Of a stretch of DNA of 50,644 nucleotides, positions 27,237 through 35,430 are shown one piece after another. A program made the translations under genes and the position numbers. The notes beneath the pieces were generated by a model. That model had not been told where the DNA came from. It ran no database searches and saw nothing but the letters and a program-made list of their open reading frames with translations. Source of the DNA: Novipirellula herctigrandis (lineage in GTDB: Bacteria > Planctomycetota > Planctomycetia > Pirellulales > Pirellulaceae); NCBI GenBank assembly GCA_007859835.1, contig SJPJ01000001.1, forward strand, positions 7,342,543 to 7,393,186. The letters run 5' to 3'. Numbering within the stretch: the stretch's first letter is position 1; the number at the start of each line of letters is the position of its first letter.

Positions 27237-29408
27237 ATGGCCTTGAAATTCCCCAAAGAAATACGCCAGCGTCATGCGGGTCGTGTTGCATTGTACTGCG
27301 TTGCGTTCTTCGTATTACAGTTAACGCTTCAAACTGCGTTGATGGCCAATGAAGCTGCATCGAAACCGAACGTTCTCTTTATCGCCGTGGATGATTTGCG
27401 GCCTGAATTGGGCTGTTACGGTGAGACGGCAATCCGCACGCCAAACATCGACAGACTTGCGTCATCCGGTGTCGTGTTTAATCGAGCTTATTGTCAGCTT
27501 GCTGTGTGCAACCCGTCGCGGGTCAGCATGATGACCGGGTTACGCCCGGATTCGACCAAAGTGTGGACTCTTGACGTTCGGTTTCGAGATACAATCCCTG
27601 ATGCCGTCACGCTGCCGAAACAGTTCATGAAGCATGGCTACCACGCGGTGTCGTACGGGAAGATTTTCCACAATCCGTGGCCGGACAACGAGTCTTGGAG
27701 CGAGCCGCACGCTTGGCCGAAGAGTTCACTGTGGTCAGATGAGGCCAAAGCTCAACATGCGGAGTTTCGCAAAAAGATGCGTGCCGATGGCCATACCGAA
27801 CGTCAAGTGAACCGGATTCGCGCGGTAGCCACCGAAATTGTCGACACGCCTGACCACAAACATGTTGATGGTGCTATTGCTGAGCAGGCACTCGCTGCGA
27901 TGAAGCGGCTTGCGCAACAGGACAAACCGTTCTTCCTGGCAGCAGGATTTGTGCGACCGCATTTGCCATTCGTCGTGCCGCGGAAGTACTGGGACCTATA
28001 TCAGGCGGATTCAATCAGCCTAGCGCAGAACTCGTTTCTGCCAAACAACTCTCCCGCGTTCGCCATGAATACCATGTACGAATTGCGGGACTACATGGAT
28101 TTCGACGGGACACCGACTCCGCGAGATGGATCGCTTACCGAGGCTCAACAGCGGCGACTGAAACACGGTTACTACGCGTCCGTCAGTTTTATCGACGCGC
28201 TGATCGGTCAGCTGCTGGATGAACTCGAACGACTCGATCTTGCCGACAATACGATTGTCGTGTTGTGGGGCGATCACGGTTGGAAGCTGGGAGAGCACAA
28301 CAGCTGGTGCAAACAAAGCAACTACGAGATTGACGCTCGCGTCCCACTTATCATCCGGGCGCCCGACGCGTCAGCCACGATTCGGAAGACAAACGCGCTG
28401 GTCGAACTCGTGGACGTCTATCCCACGCTTTGTGAGTTAGCCGGCTTGCCGGTATCGGACCATCTCGAAGGTCGGAGCATCGTTCCACTTCTGTCAGAAC
28501 CGGATCAAACCTGGAAACAGGCGGCGTTCAGCCAATTTCAACGCAGGCACGGACGGACGCCGTTGATGGGGTATTCGATGCGAACCGATCGTTACCGTTA
28601 CATCGAGTGGCAGGATCGAATAACCCAAGAAGTTGTTGCGAAGGAATTGTACGACCACCGGATCGATCCACACGAAAACACAAACGTCGCTGACGCAGCC
28701 GAGCATCAGAACACGATCGTCGAATTGAACCGCCAGTTGTGGGCCACTCTGCCGAGACCACCGACGTACGAACCTCCCAAACCGCGACGCCCGCAGGCCA
28801 CGTTTCGGAATCGCGGTGACGTGTCGTTGACACTGTTCTGGATCCAACCAGATGGCAAAGAAAAGCAGATTGGCATCATTCATCCCGGAGCGGAAACGCC
28901 GCGAAACACGACACTGGGTCATCGATTCCGTATCACTGGGCCGGGTGGATTCAGTAAGACGTTTGAAATCAAGAAGCAGAATCAGTCATTCAATATCAAA
29001 CCTGCCCCAAAGCCTGCTGCGACTGGCAATAGTCGACGGCCCAACATCGTTTTCTGCATGGCTGACGACTCGTCGTGGCCGCATGCCAGGATACTTGGGG
29101 ACCCGGTTGTGAAGACTCCCTACTTCGACGGCATCGCCCGCGAATTGATCAAAGGTGAGGGAGCGTTCTCGTTTGCCATCGATCCTTTGCCCTCGAAGCA
29201 GTTCCGGAGGCTCAGCCAAAGCGATTCCGAAGTGAAGCCGTTCGCAGATCTAGCGTTTGCGGCAGGTGCCAACGAGGTACGGTATGAGCTTCGCACGGAC
29301 CCGCATCAGCTGAGGAACGTCGCCGGGCATCCCGATTACGGAAACACGCGCGAGCAACTTTGGAGCCAACTAAACTCCGAGTTGAACAAGAGTTGCATTC
29401 CGTCGTAG
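27237..29408 (+). CDS. Sulfatase + VHL-like domain + internally deleted second sulfatase
   Basis: 723 residues from ATG 27237 (a TTG at 27219 is less likely). N-terminal iduronate-2-sulfatase-like domain to about 510: signal/anchor 15-37, D52-D53, active site C-N-P-S-R (C91-R95), GKIFH and WGDHGWKLGEH. Residues about 522-585 (RNRGDVSLTLFWIQPDGKEKQIGIIHPGAE...) resemble a von Hippel-Lindau-like beta domain. Residues about 600-723 hold a second sulfatase start (RRPNIVFCMADDSSWPHA, VVKTPYFDGIARE) joined directly to a sulfatase C-terminus (VRYELRTDPHQLRNVAGHPDY). That second copy lacks its active-site cysteine and middle. It is one open frame, so a fusion protein should be made. A close paralogue lies at 33785. 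Confidence 0.9.
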   Translation: MALKFPKEIRQRHAGRVALYCVAFFVLQLTLQTALMANEAASKPNVLFIAVDDLRPELGCYGETAIRTPNIDRLASSGVVFNRAYCQLAVCNPSRVSMMTGLRPDSTKVWTLDVRFRDTIPDAVTLPKQFMKHGYHAVSYGKIFHNPWPDNESWSEPHAWPKSSLWSDEAKAQHAEFRKKMRADGHTERQVNRIRAVATEIVDTPDHKHVDGAIAEQALAAMKRLAQQDKPFFLAAGFVRPHLPFVVPRKYWDLYQADSISLAQNSFLPNNSPAFAMNTMYELRDYMDFDGTPTPRDGSLTEAQQRRLKHGYYASVSFIDALIGQLLDELERLDLADNTIVVLWGDHGWKLGEHNSWCKQSNYEIDARVPLIIRAPDASATIRKTNALVELVDVYPTLCELAGLPVSDHLEGRSIVPLLSEPDQTWKQAAFSQFQRRHGRTPLMGYSMRTDRYRYIEWQDRITQEVVAKELYDHRIDPHENTNVADAAEHQNTIVELNRQLWATLPRPPTYEPPKPRRPQATFRNRGDVSLTLFWIQPDGKEKQIGIIHPGAETPRNTTLGHRFRITGPGGFSKTFEIKKQNQSFNIKPAPKPAATGNSRRPNIVFCMADDSSWPHARILGDPVVKTPYFDGIARELIKGEGAFSFAIDPLPSKQFRRLSQSDSEVKPFADLAFAAGANEVRYELRTDPHQLRNVAGHPDYGNTREQLWSQLNSELNKSCIPS
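29035..29408 (+). pseudogene. Second-sulfatase remnant inside the 27237 gene
   Basis: Encodes a sulfatase N-terminus (PNIVFCMADD...VKTPYFDGIARE) fused in frame to a sulfatase C-terminus. It resembles the SGSH-like branch (compare 23379 and 43368) and is therefore unlike the domain upstream of it. About 350-400 residues, including the CxPxR region, are missing. It remains part of the upstream open frame. Confidence 0.75.
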
Positions 29409-29486
29409 GCATCCGGCCGCGGACAATAACTGACCAACCCGTTGGAATTCAAACATCAAAAGCGAACAGAGAAAGCGAACACCGAA

Positions 29487-31772
29487 ATGACGAATGAACA
29501 CCGGAAATCTGAGAAGCAAACGAATCGATCGCTGCTACTTTTTGTCCTTCTGCTGTCTGTGGTTGGGGCCAAAGATGTTGTAGCAAACGCCCCCCCGCGT
29601 CCCAATATTCTTTTCTTTTATGTGGATGACATGGGTTGGGGATCCATTGGTCCAAATGCTCAAGCCGCACGAAAAGCGAAGAATCTGCCTTATGTGCGCA
29701 CGCCCAATCTCGATCAGCTTGCTGCTGAAGGGATCAATTTCAAACGCGGCTACGGTTGTCATGTTTGTTCACCTGCCCGGTCATCGCTGCAAACGGGGTT
29801 CCATCAAGGACACACATTCGCTGATCGCAATGATCCCGACAACGCCAAGAAAGCCATCCGCGCCGATGATGTAACCATAGGCGACGCGCTCTCGGATGCC
29901 GGCTACGTGACCGGCTACTGGGGCAAATGGGGATACGGTGGCTCGAAAGACAAAACCAATCCTGTGATCGAAAACGTTCAGACGCTTCCAACGTCGCACG
30001 GTTACAAATTTGTGCTAGCTGAATTGCACCACGTGCGTGCCCATACCTTCTTTCAGCCAACACTTTGGAGTGCCCCCGCAGCGACGAAGTCCATCGGCGG
30101 TTTGGAACTCATCCCCAATTCGATGGCGGAGTACAAGAACAGAAGCTATCCCAACACTCCGGCGTTGCAAAACGATGCGAATTACCCAACGACAGCTTAT
30201 TGCGACGATGCCTACGCGTTCGCTGCGCTGGACTTCGTTCGCAAACAGGGACAGAACTACAACCAAACGGGCCAGCCATTTCATGGGCTTCTTGCGGTGC
30301 AGATTCCTCACGCGCCGTTCGGAGAAATCGCCACACTGCCCGATTGGGACAACGCTTACGCGGACGACCCGCATTACAAATCACTCGCGGATCAAACGCG
30401 ACAGTGGGCTGCCATGGTCACCCGTATCGACGCGCACTTCGGAAACATCCTCGCTGCTCTCGACGACCCAAACAACGACGGCGATACGTCCGACTCCATT
30501 GCCGACAATACGCTCGTCGTCTTTCAATCGGACAACGGTGGGCCAAGCGGCAAGAACAATGTCGAGCTTGATGCAAACGGTGGACTCAGTGGAACCAAGG
30601 GCAAAATACAGGAAGGCGGAATCCGCGTTCCGCTTCTTATGCGATGGCCAGCTAGAATAACTGCCGAATCGAAGTTGAAGGCTGGCACCAATTGCGACAT
30701 GGTCGTGGACGTGACTGACCTGCTGCCCACGTTCTGCGAACTTGCTGGTGCCCCTGTTCCATTGGGAATCGACGGCGTATCCATCGCCCCTGCACTTCTA
30801 GGCAGCGGTCAACAACGCCATCGGGAGTTCATCATTCACGAAGCGGGCAACGGTCAATCCATCATCCGCAGAAATCACAAACTCGTGCGTTCGAACAACT
30901 CGCCACTCAAACTCTACGACCTCGAAGCGGACCGCACCGAAACAAGTAACATCGCTGCGAGACATCCGCAACTTGTGAAAGAACTCGAAACGTTGTTGCT
31001 TGGTGAACGCGTGGCCGAACCAAGAGGATTTGCGAACACTTACCACCAATGGACGGGGCAAGACGGTGCTAAGACCTCCGACGCAGACAATTGGACTGAC
31101 TACAAGTACGCCAATGAAGGGATCAGCTACATGACCGATGATGGCGCTCCTCAGTTGTCGTGGACGGCGCGGATCGCCAACACCAGTGATCAGCCGCGGA
31201 CTGCCCAAGTCGACGCCGACATGGAAGTTCTCGGTCTTGAAGTCAGTGGCAACGCCACTGAAAATGCGAACCAGTCGCTCATTCTGGGGCCGAAGGTCAA
31301 CCTCACTGGACGGAACGAGATTCGTCTGATGCCTGACGCGACGCTTACGGTGAACGGTGGAGTCGTGTCGACGCTCCGTTGGATCGACCTCCACGCCGGC
31401 GCTACGCTCAACGGCCACGGTTCGATTAACGCGATCATCTACAATTGCGGCTCCGTCATTGCAACCGGTGCCAAGCAAACAGCATTTCACATTGATGGCG
31501 ACTACCATCAATCCGATAGCGCCAAGTTGAATTTGATGATCTCAGGTAACAAACCGGCAATCCAGGTGACCGGAGCAGCAAACCTCAGCGGTGCACTTGC
31601 AATCACTATCGCGAAAGCGTTCAAACCGATGCCCGGAACGTCCTACACCGTTCTCACGGCAAATCGAATTTCGGGCGAGTTTGCCAACCCACGTGGTGAA
31701 GTTATTGGTAGCGACGGTTCTCGCTTCATCATCGGCTATTCGAAATCCGCCGTGACTCTCAGTGTGAAATAG
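29487..31772 (+). CDS. Exported S1-family sulfatase with C-terminal beta-rich extension
   Basis: 761 residues from ATG 29487 (the frame extends to a TTG at 29442). The signal peptide follows a short basic N-terminus and spans about 13-33. Sulfatase domain to about 515: metal pair D47-D48 in YVDDMGWGSIG, active site C-S-P-A-R (C94-R98), and QSDNGGPSG. A C-terminal region (about 518-761) begins YHQWTGQDGAKTSDADNW and continues with short beta-strand repeats (TLTVNGGVVSTLRW, GATLNGHGSINA, GTSYTVLTANRISGEF). This resembles autotransporter-like passenger repeats or a small beta-helix seen on some planctomycete surface proteins. It may attach or position the enzyme at a glycan surface. Substrate unknown. 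Confidence 0.92.
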   Translation: MTNEHRKSEKQTNRSLLLFVLLLSVVGAKDVVANAPPRPNILFFYVDDMGWGSIGPNAQAARKAKNLPYVRTPNLDQLAAEGINFKRGYGCHVCSPARSSLQTGFHQGHTFADRNDPDNAKKAIRADDVTIGDALSDAGYVTGYWGKWGYGGSKDKTNPVIENVQTLPTSHGYKFVLAELHHVRAHTFFQPTLWSAPAATKSIGGLELIPNSMAEYKNRSYPNTPALQNDANYPTTAYCDDAYAFAALDFVRKQGQNYNQTGQPFHGLLAVQIPHAPFGEIATLPDWDNAYADDPHYKSLADQTRQWAAMVTRIDAHFGNILAALDDPNNDGDTSDSIADNTLVVFQSDNGGPSGKNNVELDANGGLSGTKGKIQEGGIRVPLLMRWPARITAESKLKAGTNCDMVVDVTDLLPTFCELAGAPVPLGIDGVSIAPALLGSGQQRHREFIIHEAGNGQSIIRRNHKLVRSNNSPLKLYDLEADRTETSNIAARHPQLVKELETLLLGERVAEPRGFANTYHQWTGQDGAKTSDADNWTDYKYANEGISYMTDDGAPQLSWTARIANTSDQPRTAQVDADMEVLGLEVSGNATENANQSLILGPKVNLTGRNEIRLMPDATLTVNGGVVSTLRWIDLHAGATLNGHGSINAIIYNCGSVIATGAKQTAFHIDGDYHQSDSAKLNLMISGNKPAIQVTGAANLSGALAITIAKAFKPMPGTSYTVLTANRISGEFANPRGEVIGSDGSRFIIGYSKSAVTLSVK

Positions 31773-32046
31773 AAAGTGGCAGCTCGTTGCATGACGGCAA
31801 GGCAGTCAAAATTAAGACGCGGCCAGGAGAATCACCTGCAGCTGCGTCGGTAAATGCTATGCATGATTGTACAATCCCATCTCGTCCATCTCGAAAAATG
31901 GCTGTGTTAAAGGGAAGACCGAACAAGAGTTGTCGATGGCCAAAAAACGCAGCAGAAAATTCAGGTAAATGAGACGCTACAGCCAACGACCCAAAGCCTA
32001 TTCACATCGCTCCACTGACGCAGAACCCAACCCAACTGAAAGCTCC

Positions 32047-33768
32047 ATGCTTAGAAACCTGTTCGTCTCGATCGTACTTGCACTCACCTTTGTGGCACCA
32101 ACACGGCTTCATGCCGCAGAGAAACCCAACGTCCTTTTTATCTCTGTTGACGATCTCAATGACTGGATCGGTTGCCTGGGCGGTCATCCTCAAGCCAAGA
32201 CCCCCAACATTGATCGGCTTGCCGCTAGCGGAGTGCTCTTTACAAACGCACATTGTCCCGCCCCGGCCTGCAATCCTTGTCGAAGCGCGATCATGACGGG
32301 CATTTCGCCTCATGTTTCAGGGCTGTACGACAACCGCCAAAAGATGCGTGAGATCATGCCAGATGCAGAGCTGCTGCCGAAGTATTTCTCTCGGCACGGA
32401 TATTGGTCAGCTGGTTCCGGCAAGATCTTGCACTACTTCATCGACGCGCAATCGTGGGATGAGTACTACCCGCCAAAGGAAACAGAAGACCCGTTTCCCC
32501 GCACGCTGTACCCAAAGAATCGACCGGTCAATCTTCCTGTCGGAGGTCCATGGCAATACAAGGAAACCGATTGGGCCGCTCTTGATGCAACCGACGAAGA
32601 GTTTGGTGGCGATTGGCTGGTCTCGAAATGGATCGGTGAGCAGTTGGAGAAGAAGCACGACAAACCGTTCTTCTTGGCTTGCGGAATCTATCGTCCTCAT
32701 GAGCCATGGTTTGTTCCGAAAAAGTACTTCGATCAGTTTCCGCTCGAAGACATTCAGCTGCCCCCCGGCTACAAGGAAGACGATCTCGCAGATTTACCAC
32801 CGGCAGGTCAGAAGCGAGGCCCGAATCGATACTTCCCACACATTCGTGAACACGGCCAGTGGAAGCAAGGAATTCAAGGCTACCTCGCGTCGATCGCTTT
32901 CGCCGATGCGATGGTCGGCCGGGTGATTGACTCCCTGGAAAACGGACCGAATCATAAGAACACAATTGTGGTTTTATGGAGCGACCACGGTTGGCACCTT
33001 GGCGAGAAACAGCATTGGCAAAAATTCACGGGCTGGAGAGTCTGCACTCGAGTCCCTTTGATTGTTCGCGTCCCGAATGGCGCGCCAGGATTGCCGCAAG
33101 GCACCAAGGCAGGAACGACATGCGATGAACCGGTGACTCTGCTGAGTCTGTTTCCAACTCTGACACAGCTCGCTGGCCTGCCTGACATGGAAACAAATGA
33201 TGGCCCCAGTCTTCTACCCTTGCTTGCAGATGCCGACAGCGATTGGCCACACGCATCCATTACGTATCTCAGCAAGCCAGGCAGCTACGGACTCAGCGAC
33301 AATCGCTGGCGTTACATCGAATACGAAAATGGTGACCGAGAGTTGTACGACATCGAAACGGATCCCTTCGAGTGGGAGAACCTAGCCGAAAAGCCGGAGC
33401 AGGCAGACAGAATTGCCGCACTTCGCGCCCATGCGCCGACAAAATTTGCCAAGTTTGTGGCCGCAAGCGATGAGTCACTCGTCAAGCTGAAGTGGCATCC
33501 CGCTGATGATTCAGCAAAGCTTGTGTCAAAGCCAGATGGCGACAAGTTCGATTTAGTCTTCTCGAACAAACGTAACCATCCTGTCAAAGTGTTTTGGATG
33601 GATCGGCAAGGCAATCCGAAGTCCTTTGGCACGCTGGAGGCAGGATGGCGTAAGCCACTAAAAACTCGCCCTGGGGCCGTTTGGTTGATTACCGATGCCG
33701 AAGAAAATCAGCTTGGGTATTTTGTTGTCGGCGACCGCACGGCACACGCAATCGTCCCCGCGAAATAG
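32047..33768 (+). CDS. Sulfatase (iduronate-2-sulfatase-like) with C-terminal VHL-like domain; C-N-P-C-R active site
   Basis: 573 residues from ATG 32047, chosen because the signal peptide begins there (a longer frame starts at 31969). Metal pair D35-D36 in VDDLNDWIGCLGGHPQAKTP. The motif is C75-N-P-C-R79 (codons TGC AAT CCT TGT CGA), so a second cysteine occupies the usually Ser/Ala position. LWSDHGWHLGEKQHW is typical of the iduronate-2-sulfatase-like branch. From about residue 500 (FDLVFSNKRNHPVKVFWMD...TRPGAVWLITDAEENQLGYFV) a VHL-like beta domain follows. No basic tail. The next gene starts 16 bases downstream. Substrate unknown. Confidence 0.92.
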   Translation: MLRNLFVSIVLALTFVAPTRLHAAEKPNVLFISVDDLNDWIGCLGGHPQAKTPNIDRLAASGVLFTNAHCPAPACNPCRSAIMTGISPHVSGLYDNRQKMREIMPDAELLPKYFSRHGYWSAGSGKILHYFIDAQSWDEYYPPKETEDPFPRTLYPKNRPVNLPVGGPWQYKETDWAALDATDEEFGGDWLVSKWIGEQLEKKHDKPFFLACGIYRPHEPWFVPKKYFDQFPLEDIQLPPGYKEDDLADLPPAGQKRGPNRYFPHIREHGQWKQGIQGYLASIAFADAMVGRVIDSLENGPNHKNTIVVLWSDHGWHLGEKQHWQKFTGWRVCTRVPLIVRVPNGAPGLPQGTKAGTTCDEPVTLLSLFPTLTQLAGLPDMETNDGPSLLPLLADADSDWPHASITYLSKPGSYGLSDNRWRYIEYENGDRELYDIETDPFEWENLAEKPEQADRIAALRAHAPTKFAKFVAASDESLVKLKWHPADDSAKLVSKPDGDKFDLVFSNKRNHPVKVFWMDRQGNPKSFGTLEAGWRKPLKTRPGAVWLITDAEENQLGYFVVGDRTAHAIVPAK

Positions 33769-33784
33769 CAACGGAGCAACATCG

Positions 33785-35353
33785 ATGCCACAATACTTAC
33801 GCACGCGGACTGCCCTGTTTCTATGTAGCCTGTGCCTACTGGCCGCCACCGTGCACGCACAGGCCACGGCTGCCGATCGACCAAACGTACTGTTCATTTC
33901 GGTCGACGACTTGCGTCCCGAACTCGGTTGCTACGGCAATGAAGAGATCAAGACGCCTCACTTCGACGCATTTTCAAAGCGAGCAACCACGTTCACGCAA
34001 GCTTATTGCCAAGCTGCCGTTTGCGCGCCGTCTCGTGCTAGCGTGATGACCGGGCTGCGACCTGACTCAACTCGCGTCTGGGATCTGCGAGGGAATTTTC
34101 GCCAGAACCTTCCGGATGTGGTGACGCTACCGCAACACTTTCACAAGCATGGTTACCACACCGTGTCGATGGGCAAAATTTTTCATAATCACATGCCCGA
34201 TCGTGTCTCCTTTGATGAGCCTGATTTGCGACCGGCGAAGTACATGACGGCTGAGTTGATTGATCGAGAGCCGGAGTCGTTTTATCACGACGATGCCCTG
34301 AACGCAGAATTGGTTCGCATTAGAAAACGCCGACTCGAAAAGAACCCCAACGCCTACGCCGACGGCTGGGCCTACGGTCGATCGACCGAGTCCTTTGACG
34401 CACCGGATAGCGAATTCTATGACGGTGCACAGACCGACTTGGCAATCCAGACGCTGGGTCGATTGAAGGAAAAAAAACAGCCGTTTTTCCTGGCTCTGGG
34501 ATACTACCGACCTCATCTACCCTTTGTCGCACCGACGAAGTACTGGGAACTCTACGACCGCGATCAACTCTCGATGGCGAGCAACCCGTTTTTGCCAAAG
34601 AACTCACCAGTGATGGCAATGAACTCCGCCTACGAATTGAAGGGATGCTACGATCTGGAGCATGTCAAGCATCCGTCCGTTGCAAAATTGACCGAGCAAG
34701 AAGCCAGACTACTAAAGCATGGCTACTACGCATCGGTCAGTTTCGTTGACGCATGCCTTGGAAAACTCTTGAAGGGGCTTACCGAACACGGCCTCGACAA
34801 GAACACGATCATTGTCGTCTGGGGCGATCACGGTTGGAAACTGGGCGAGCATGGTAGCTGGTGCAAACAAACCAATTACGACATCGATCTTCGCGTACCG
34901 CTTTTAGTTCACGTGCCAGGGCAAACTTCTAGCGGTGCCTGTCGAGCGATTGTTGAACTCGTCGATCTCTACCCGACACTTTGCGACGCCGCTGGCATTG
35001 CGATTCCAGACAACATGGAAGGGACAAGTTTCTTGCCGCTGCTTTCAGATCCGGAATTGAATTGGAAGTCTGCAGCATTCAGCCAGTTTCATCGCAGTCC
35101 ACGGGTGACTCCCGACGGAGGACGTTACATGGGCTTGTCGATGGTGACATCACGATACCACTACGTCCAATGGCGAGATTGGAATCACGTCACGGGCGTC
35201 GCCGGAGATCTCGTAGCGGTCGAATTGTACGATCAACAGGTCGACCCCAGCGAGAACACGAATATCGCAGGGCTCGACAAACATCAGCCTCTCGTGACGA
35301 AACTTTCGCAGCAACTCCACCGTGGCTGGCAGTTCGCGATGCCTGTCGAGTAA
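33785..35353 (+). CDS. Exported S1-family sulfatase (iduronate-2-sulfatase-like)
   Basis: 522 residues from ATG 33785. A GGAG at about 33773-33776 supports this start over a longer frame from 33695. Signal peptide about 8-27. Metal pair D41-D42 in VDDLRPELGCYG. Active site C-A-P-S-R (C80-R84). GKIFH and WGDHGWKLGEHGSWCKQTNYDIDLRVPL are shared with the 27237 gene, its close paralogue, but that gene has C-N-P-S-R. It ends the plus-strand sulfatase series. The anti-sigma factor gene converges from the other side. Substrate unknown. Confidence 0.95.
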   Translation: MPQYLRTRTALFLCSLCLLAATVHAQATAADRPNVLFISVDDLRPELGCYGNEEIKTPHFDAFSKRATTFTQAYCQAAVCAPSRASVMTGLRPDSTRVWDLRGNFRQNLPDVVTLPQHFHKHGYHTVSMGKIFHNHMPDRVSFDEPDLRPAKYMTAELIDREPESFYHDDALNAELVRIRKRRLEKNPNAYADGWAYGRSTESFDAPDSEFYDGAQTDLAIQTLGRLKEKKQPFFLALGYYRPHLPFVAPTKYWELYDRDQLSMASNPFLPKNSPVMAMNSAYELKGCYDLEHVKHPSVAKLTEQEARLLKHGYYASVSFVDACLGKLLKGLTEHGLDKNTIIVVWGDHGWKLGEHGSWCKQTNYDIDLRVPLLVHVPGQTSSGACRAIVELVDLYPTLCDAAGIAIPDNMEGTSFLPLLSDPELNWKSAAFSQFHRSPRVTPDGGRYMGLSMVTSRYHYVQWRDWNHVTGVAGDLVAVELYDQQVDPSENTNIAGLDKHQPLVTKLSQQLHRGWQFAMPVE

Positions 35354-35430
35354 TACTGCGGTGGAGTCATGGTTCCAACTGGCCAACACGCCGCAGAGGT
35401 TGCGGGCGGTGTGCGACCGTCGCTGGTAAA

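Noticed and set aside
5472-35353. A polysaccharide utilisation locus with SusC/SusD-type genes
   Set aside because: No TonB-dependent receptor or SusD-like protein is present. The set is instead a planctomycete-style exported sulfatase cluster.
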